64,000 nt of DNA. It comes from Neoscytalidium dimidiatum. Its lineage: Eukaryota > Ascomycota > Dothideomycetes > Botryosphaeriales > Botryosphaeriaceae. Positions 57,599 to 64,000 of this stretch are shown here, piece after piece; the stretch's first letter is position 1, and the number at the start of each line of letters is the position of its first letter. Under the pieces are notes generated by a model, which saw only the letters and a program-made list of their open reading frames with translations, had not been told where the DNA came from and ran no database searches. The stretch spans positions 620,001-684,000 of the forward strand of contig CM074702.1 of assembly GCA_037367355.1 (NCBI GenBank). The letters are read 5' to 3'. A program made the translations under genes and the position numbers.

Positions 57599-59310
57599 AT
57601 GTCGTCTAGTCGAGCGCTTGACGTAAATGCACCGGCCTCAGAACGGACTCCTCTGCTGGGCGCCGCAAGCAGCAATGGAGCTATCCAGCCTCCGTCGTAC
57701 ACCAGCGGACCCCGCACCGAAGAGGGCTCTAGCAGCCCGGCGCTGTACAGGGTCAGCAGCCATCCAGCTGACGGCCTCGGCTTAGCACCTGGTGCGGAGG
57801 AGGCCGTACTCTCAGAGCCCGAAATGGGGAACGAAGATAGCAAGAGGAATGATTCTCCTTTTCTTGGGGGAGTGAGTGTGACGAAATTCTGGCTGATTTT
57901 TGGAGGAGTCCTGTTGCAGTACTTTGTAAGTTTTGACATAAAAACCAGCCTTAGGTAGTCGTAGTAGGCAATGCGCGATCTGCTGCACCATCAGACTTCC
58001 ACAGCCTCTGCCCGGTCCCATCAACAGCCTGCTGAGAAAGACATTAGGTAGCATGCTTCGACTCTACTTTGATGGCCTCTAGCCATCCGGTAATAACCTC
58101 TTACTTCAAGTCTTCGAACTCGGCATCATGGCTGTCCACTGCCTTCCTCCTCACCTCAACAGCTTTTCAGCCTCTATTAGCTCGCGTATCCGACACCGTC
58201 GGCAGGCGTCCCATCTACCTCTTCTCCCTTGTCATGTTTGTCTTGACAACGGCATGGTGCGCGTTGGCGCAAAGTATCAGCAGCTTCATTGCCGCCCGCG
58301 CTTTTTGTGGTCTCGGCGCCGGCGGCGTCTTTGCCATGGGCTCCATACTGACGAACGATCTTGTGCCCATTGAGATCCGGGGCACGTACCAAGCATATAT
58401 CAATCTGTTCTTCGGATTAGGACAGGCTTGTGGTGCTGCCTTTGGAGGGTTCTTGTGCGATACGCTTGGCTGGCGATGGACGTTTGGGATCCAGATTCCT
58501 GCGCAGTTAATCATCTTGGTGGCTGCTGCAATCATCGTGCCGGACACACTTGGCCCCAATCTGGCCAAGAATTCGGACAAGAGTGCTTTCCAGCACATCA
58601 AAACGTTCGATATACTGGGCTCGTTCCTGCTGACGACCACAGTGGCCTTTATGATTCTAGGGCTTAACCTCGGTGGGAACGTGCTTTCGTGGGAGCATCC
58701 ATTCGTCATCACGTCGCTGTGCCTCTCCATCATTGCGGGTTTCTTCCTCATCCGGGTGGAAGGCAGGGCCGGACGTCCAGTCATGCCACTGGCTATGCTC
58801 TTCACTGCCCCGCGGGGAAACCTTGTCTTCTCTAACTTCTTCTCCTCGATTGGGAGTAACACTATCATTTTCAATGCCCCTCTTTACTTCCAAGCCGTCA
58901 AGCTTGAATCGGCATCAAAGTCCGGCTTCCGCATGAGTGCTCCCTCTCTTGCTGTCATGATATGTGGAGTATCCGCCGGCATCATCATGACCTACACGCG
59001 ACGCATGAAGGAGCTCATCGTGGGCGGGTCGCTCATTGCTCTGGTAGGTGCCATCTGCCTGACGACCATGTGGGATGGCATCCCAACATGGCTCGCGAAC
59101 ATCTTCGTGGTTCCCGTCAGCACCGGTTTGGGCTTTTCCTTTCCCGCAACGTCCCTTGCTGTGCTGGCGTGCAGCAAGCAGGAGGACCAGGCAGTCATGA
59201 CCAGCACACTCAGCTTATTCAGGAGTCTTGGCGCGGTGTTTGGTGTTGCTATCAGCAGTTTGATCGTGCAGAATGCGCTGTCCGCGGACCTAGGAGAGGC
59301 AGTCGATTAG
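57599..59310 (+). CDS. MFS transporter, vacuolar basic amino acid (Vba) type, C-terminally short
   Basis: Two exons, 57599-57925 and 58048-59310, give 529 residues; the acceptor ttag restores LLQYFVACFDSTLMASSHPV, the usual first-helix sequence of 14-helix drug:H+ antiporters of the Vba/DHA2 group. The signature loop motif is ARVSDTVGRRPIYLFS after the second helix; motif C-like GLGFSFPATS and a string of hydrophobic helices follow. The amino tail has SERTPLLG, an acidic dileucine signal of the kind used for AP-3 sorting to vacuoles, supporting a vacuolar location. The frame stops right after SSLIVQNALSADLGEAVD, before the final helix expected for this family (see 59630-59767). Substrate not determinable; basic amino acids by analogy only. 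Confidence 0.85.
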
Positions 59311-59629
59311 CTAGGAGGTCGGCGGCCGCGTGGTCCCAACATCAATGAACAATATCATCATCTCGAATACTTGATCATGAATCAACTGATCATCATTTTC
59401 TCATCATCAATTTTTCTCATAATTATTCTCTTCTAATAACACACTAAGATTATTTGCTAGTATAATAACAATATTGATAATAGCTCAATATTCTGATAAA
59501 AGCACCTTCTGTTTCTCACCTCAGCACCACCCTTACTTTCCTGGTCTTCCGCACCTTCCGCTCCTTTATTCCGACCCCACCCCCCGGTCGAGGCAACAGC
59601 CTAAGATTATTGTGCTCGTGCGAGCTAAC
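59311..59629. other. AT-rich insertion-like segment inside the MFS gene end
   Basis: About 320 bases between the MFS stop and the detached last-helix sequence. From 59,345 to 59,500 it is strikingly AT-rich (many atca/tcat and aat steps). No clean donor of gta/gtg type was found after the last conserved residue, although an acceptor-like end (gagctaacgcaattttgaccgtag) precedes the detached helix. Confidence 0.5.
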
Positions 59630-59767
59630 GCAATTTTGACCGTAGTCATCCACGCGTACGAGCACAGCCTCCGCTACGTATTTGCATCGGCAATCGTGCT
59701 TTTCGTCATCGTGAACGCCCTGGTGATACCGATAAAGCTGCCTCGGCTGGGCGACAGAAAGCGGTAA
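59630..59767 (+). pseudogene. Detached last exon of the MFS transporter
   Basis: The frame reads VIHAYEHSLRYVFASAIVLF followed by VIVNALVIPIKLPRLGDRKR and a stop. This is the typical final amphipathic piece, fourteenth membrane helix and basic end of Vba-type MFS proteins. It starts after an intron-like acceptor at 59644-59645 with a gctaac branch string. Either it is a true last exon whose upstream partner I failed to define, or it is a relic separated from the body of the gene by decay. Confidence 0.6.
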
Positions 59768-62700
59768 AGGGTTTGACATAGCCACAATGCCGCCACGAGC
59801 CCTTTTTCCTCTCTTTCGGTTTCTCAACAAGAAATGAAAATCATTTGCCTCCGACTCCGCCCTTGCATGATGGTGTGGTCAGTTGCTGGACGCTAAAATT
59901 TCGGGATGATGTATGTTGTTCTGCTCCATTGGCGGTTTGGAAAAGGGTCGGAAAAGTGGGCGAGGCTGTGCAAGCCTTCACCCCACTAAGCGATAGGAAG
60001 TATTTTATAGGTTGACTTGGCGGAACCTCACGAAGCAGAGTCGTGCCGAAGGCGAACCAATGGTTTTGTCACACAGGGAAAAGTAAAATCGAAAATGCCT
60101 CACGATTTGCAGCAGCTTAGAATATTGGGACTGAGAAAAATGAAAAACTGGGAACACGGGAAGGATGAGACCAGGTGGCTGGAACGGAAGAGACCAGGGA
60201 GTGGGGTCAACGGCCCGGCGCTTTCAATGTTGCATGAGACTGCAGCTCGAAGACTGTGGAAGTCTTGGGACGTCGCCGATAGAATGTTACTTTCCTTGAT
60301 GTTGTAGAAAAATTGCCCTTTTGGTATGCCAATTAATGCGGCGGGAGTTCTGGGATTCTTAACGGCGTGATCTTGGCAGAATTATGCCTTTATTGACTCC
60401 CAGGGAATAGTTACTTTTGCGGTCTATCAATCTCCACCACTTTGCATGGAAGGTTGCTGCAGCCGACTGTCAGAATAATTGATTTTGATAGGCAGAACCA
60501 TGTGGGGAGAGGGTTGTGGCGGAGCACTTTGGTTGCAGGAGGATGCATCGACTACATGTGCATGTACTCAACCTAAGCTCTGTTACCTGTCGACATGGGC
60601 CGCATATCTAATTGCGCTAGAGTATGTCGCAGGAAATTTCTGTCGGAGAGTTTCGAAAAGTGTCTCGAGGATACTTGGCTACCAGCGACGATCGTCCGTG
60701 TTGCTTTACCGTCATTCATGACGATGCAGAGCGCTCAAAGCTACTAACAGCACCGTGCTCAGCCGATGCGCACATCTAGTCCTGAACGGGACTTTAGGAT
60801 CGTGGAAGCGACTCAAACAGGAGGTGCTTTGCTGACCGCAAGTCCTTTATCACGAAGCCCCTCGCTTTCTGTTTCTGTTTTCGTTTGCGGTAACGAAGAC
60901 GGTGAAGTAGAGTCGGGGAAACTATGGTAATTGGTCGGCCTGCTGGCCTGAATAAGACGATCCAGACTCTACCAAGAAATTCGGCCTTGGGCTGTGACCA
61001 AGGCTTTCTTGTGGGCGGATTGGCAATTTCTAGCGTAAAGCTTTGCACGCAAAGCCTTGCCTAGAAGAACGGAACGCAGCGAAAGCTTGCGCATCACTTC
61101 TGAAAAGAATGGAACATCGGTATGGGAAATACCAGCTAAATCACGCTCCGCGATAAAGAACGAGATAATACTTAACTTACAATACGAAAGGGGGGAGGCG
61201 GGACAAAATCGCAATGCGAGGTTCTCACAATGACCCGAAATGGTAGCACGACCGCACGAGTACGACCACACGGGTAATCACGCGGAGGCTGGCTGCATAG
61301 TCCGAGCCGCGCGGACCTTTCGGACTATCAACGAGATTGCGCAAAGCGCGGAGTAGGCGTACCAGACCAGGTTGTAAACAAGGCTCGATAGCGAGGGCTG
61401 GAGGCATTAGTCGACGATACCACGGCGAAGGCCTGGCAGCTCCATGCGGGAATCAGTCGAGCGAGTATGCCTAGAGGTTGGCAAATGACCGGTATGTAGC
61501 AGGCTGAAACCCCCCTGTTTTCCTTCCGGTCAATTGAACACGAGCAATACTGAACGACGCCCAGATACTTGTCGGTAGGCCTAAGGACGAATAAGCGGTG
61601 AAGATCAATTTTGCCTGACCGAAGCACATGTAGCCTGACGCGAGGCCGAAGGGAAAAAAATAAAAAGAAAGCTGCTCAGTTGCCGTGGTGCAAGCATTCT
61701 CTGGGACCGAGGCGGGCGGTGCAAAAGTGCGGCAGGCGATGCAAGCAATCAAGGCTAGGGAAACCAGCCTATCGACGGAATGGGTGGATGTGCCAGTCTT
61801 TCCTTGAATGGCTGGCGAAATTTGCCATCAGACTGTAATTGCTTGTGACGATGCCCAGCAGCGCCATCGCTTGGAAGGGAAGATCCAGAATGTGGAAAGC
61901 AAGCAACAGCCGTCACAAACGGCATAGCGCGGCGGCAAAATGCTAGGGCATGGCAGCCAGCCACTTCGCTGGCGCTTTGATTTCTGAGCCGAATCGGATC
62001 TGAGAGGCGTAGCGGAGAGGAGGGCGGATGGAGCAGCTGGCAATCGCCCGGCTGGGAATTCACCAGCTCAGCAGATCCTGTGGCGTCTGTGGCTTAGCAC
62101 TGGGAGTGGCGTAGTCGCCTCCTCTTCCTTGCAGCGATCAATTGGACGGCAGCGGTTCAGCGTGACACCGCGGAGGCCGGCGGAGGTCGATGGCGACGCG
62201 GTCTCAATGCGAGCGGCGCAAAGGCGGCGCGTACAGCTGACAGCGGAGGAGCACCGGGAGCCTTGCTCTCCGCGATAGGGGATGCCGCGCGGCCTTGGCC
62301 AGCGAGGAAGAAGAATTCCTGAGCGCGCTTGGCGGACGAGGGCGGAAAAGTAAGTTAATTGGCGCGGCGGAGCGCCTGACGCAGGACTGACGAGAGCCGA
62401 CGAGTCAGCAACGGAGATGAGATCTGGCGGACGCGTCTTCTAGAGCGCTTCTAGGCGCCCTGGCGGAGCGCGAGCATGCGTTTAGACGGTTGCGACGCGG
62501 GGGGCTGCAGCTGCAGCGGAGGCCCGCGGGCCAACAGCGTCGTTGGGGACGGTGGCCAACGAGCGGCGGACCAACGCAGCGGCGGCCACTGCAACGCTGG
62601 AGGAGTGCTGTTATGCGGTGGGTAAACAGAGGCTGCTTCGAGGCCGCAGCTGGCCCAAAGCTTGTGGCTCTCATGATTTGCCGCGGGCGTCGCGCAGCGC

Positions 62701-63572
62701 AGGGGGCGCACGGAAACTACATCGCTTCGGGCCTAGAGTGAGGCAGTGCTGTTCTGGGCGCATCGCTGTCTCCATACAACGACCATGCCTGAGGAACTCC
62801 TTAGTGCACCTTCATCCGCCGGTCCAGCCTGCTGAGCCTGCCGTTTCGCTGCCAGACCCCAGGCCACCGTTGGTCTTCCTCCGCCCTCTCTCGACTGCTG
62901 CTGCTTCAAGTGGTCGCCCGCCCTCTGGCCACATGACAGCGCCTATCCTCTGCTCTCCTCCTCCAGACCGCATCTCCATTGGCATGGCTTTTTGCGAGTA
63001 GCTCTCGCTTGTAGCAGCATAGCCCCATCGTGCTCACCTACCGACCGCATCATCGACTCTTCCTACTCCACATCCCCGCGAGGCTTCAGCTCTACCGGCC
63101 TCGCCGCACGCCGCCCTCTCCAGCTCACTACAATTTGTTACGCCGAGGCGCCGCTGTAACTGTTCCCTTACCGCGCGGCCCGTAAGTCTAACTCCTGCAC
63201 TGCCCTCCATTACATGGGACATCCCCACAGCCACCTTTGGGCGGCGGCGAACTAAAAGGTGCAAAGCAACCCAAGTCCGCCTTGGGTCAACCGTGGCGCC
63301 TGACCCAAACCTCTTGTCAGGGCATGCTCGCTCAGCACTCTTGGAATCTCGGCTTTGATTTTCGCTTCTGAGCTTGAAACACGGTACTGACCTCCGTTTT
63401 TTTCTCAACACAGCCCATTCGAAAGGCAGCCTTCCTTCTTATTGCTTTCTGTATACCCATGCACATCTCACCTCCATAATTCTCAGCCACGACCTGGACT
63501 CACGCGCCACCACGCCTGCGCAACCCACCGACCTTTTGCAGTGCGAACCTCCGGTGAGCGAACGCAGCAACA
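59768..63572. other. Long gene-free interval upstream of the last gene
   Basis: 3.8 kb without a recognisable gene. 60,000-60,700 is of mixed composition; 62,100-62,720 is very GC-rich, with GCGGCG-type words; 62,750-63,570 is CT-rich and looks like the long leader/promoter of the gene beginning at 63573. Short frames (for example 60017-60307) show no similarity I recognise. Unseen small upstream exons are possible. Confidence 0.45.
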
Positions 63573-64000
63573 ATGGCGGATAGAAAGAGCCCAAGCCCTG
63601 AGGGCCCCAACCGCAGACAACGAGCTCCGACAATCACGATAGACACCTCTGCTGTCAATAATCCTGACATGGGAAATGCCGTGCCACTCGGAAACCTTAG
63701 CGACAGCATTCACACGGTCCAGACGCAGCGATCCGAGACGAGCTTCTCCACGCAGTCCCAGACCCGTTCCTCCCCCGTCGACCTACGCAATGCGAACTCT
63801 TTCGACAGCAATCAGGACAGGCCTACCTCTCCTCATAATGTCTCCTCTCCAACAAACCGTTGGAACGATCCCAATGCGTTTCTGTCCGTTCCGAATTCCC
63901 GCTCTCGCGGTAACTCGCTGGATTCGCAGACCGAGAATGGGCAACCTTCGGTATCGGGTACAACTGAGACATACGTCAATAACTCCCCCACAGGAAATAA
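63573..64000 (+). CDS. First exon of a gene leaving the window; possible P-type Ca2+-ATPase
   Basis: Open from ATG 63573 to the right edge (142 codons), with a favourable acaATGg context and a CT-rich leader. The sequence is disordered and Ser/Asn-rich: MADRKSPSPEGPNRRQRAPT, then ITIDTSAVN, RPTSPHNVSSPTNRWNDPNA, RSRGNSLDSQTENG. The ApTITIDTSAV and SRSRGNSLDS words are ones I associate with the amino tails of fungal PMC1-type calcium-transporting ATPases, but no catalytic region is in view. Treat the family as a guess; the gene itself is likely real. Confidence 0.5.
   Translation, partial: MADRKSPSPEGPNRRQRAPTITIDTSAVNNPDMGNAVPLGNLSDSIHTVQTQRSETSFSTQSQTRSSPVDLRNANSFDSNQDRPTSPHNVSSPTNRWNDPNAFLSVPNSRSRGNSLDSQTENGQPSVSGTTETYVNNSPTGN

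Noticed and set aside
60017..60307. 97-codon frame in the last intergenic region
   Set aside because: Short, no family, no leader signals, no splice partners; could be chance.

Overview
The window looks like nuclear DNA of a filamentous ascomycete (Pezizomycotina; the Dothideomycetes are a plausible but unproven home). The reasons are that genes are cut by short GT-AG introns of mostly 48-120 bases, that the families present are typically fungal (DASH subunit Dad1, Golgi apyrase, NUO-21-type complex I subunit, DUF7730-like proteins), and that intergenic DNA is rich in pyrimidine tracts and short tandem repeats. No tRNA, rRNA, CRISPR array or intact transposon was recognised. Exon coordinates were derived by hand from reading-frame continuity and splice consensus, so single-base errors at splice sites are possible.

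Layout. 1-7.9 kb: the 3' part of a MOR2/PAG1/Tao3 (Furry-family) cell morphogenesis gene, then a Tvp15-like Golgi membrane protein. 8.5-17 kb is a gene-poor, decayed stretch. It holds an alpha-1,3-glucan synthase pseudogene with frameshifts, in-frame stops and a missing glucan-synthase core, a C-terminal scrap of a short-chain dehydrogenase, one probably intact DUF7730-like gene, and AT-rich DNA. 18-34 kb is conserved housekeeping: a PhoD-like phosphatase, a SUN-domain nuclear envelope protein, UDP-glucose 4-epimerase, an Arc1-like tRNA-binding cofactor with a likely mitochondrial presequence, and a head-to-head pair of respiratory genes (complex I NDUFS4/NUO-21 and ATP synthase subunit f). 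35-45 kb: a 1,339-residue disordered protein, an F-box/DUF7730-like protein, the gamma-tubulin factor Mozart1 and a small hypothetical protein. 45.8-57.2 kb: long-chain-base-1-phosphate phosphatase (Lcb3 type), Rho4 GTPase, Dad1, Golgi apyrase and a class I glutamine amidotransferase-like protein. 57.6-59.8 kb: a vacuolar-type MFS transporter whose last helix lies past its stop codon. 63.6 kb to the end: the first exon of a gene that leaves the window, possibly a vacuolar/plasma-membrane Ca2+-ATPase.

How genes fit together. Several products act in polarity, septation and division (PAG1, Rho4, Mozart1, Dad1, SUN protein), but they are spread among unrelated genes and do not form an operon-like unit. 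The clearest functional pairing is the respiratory gene pair sharing a 296-base promoter. I see no obviously new multi-gene system. The most unusual signals are four 7-base tandem arrays in upstream regions (a related 8-base array lies at the edge of the pseudogene), a roughly 43-base-period repeat in the SUN gene leader, the degraded glucan synthase, the dual-start Arc1-like gene, and the split MFS carboxyl end.
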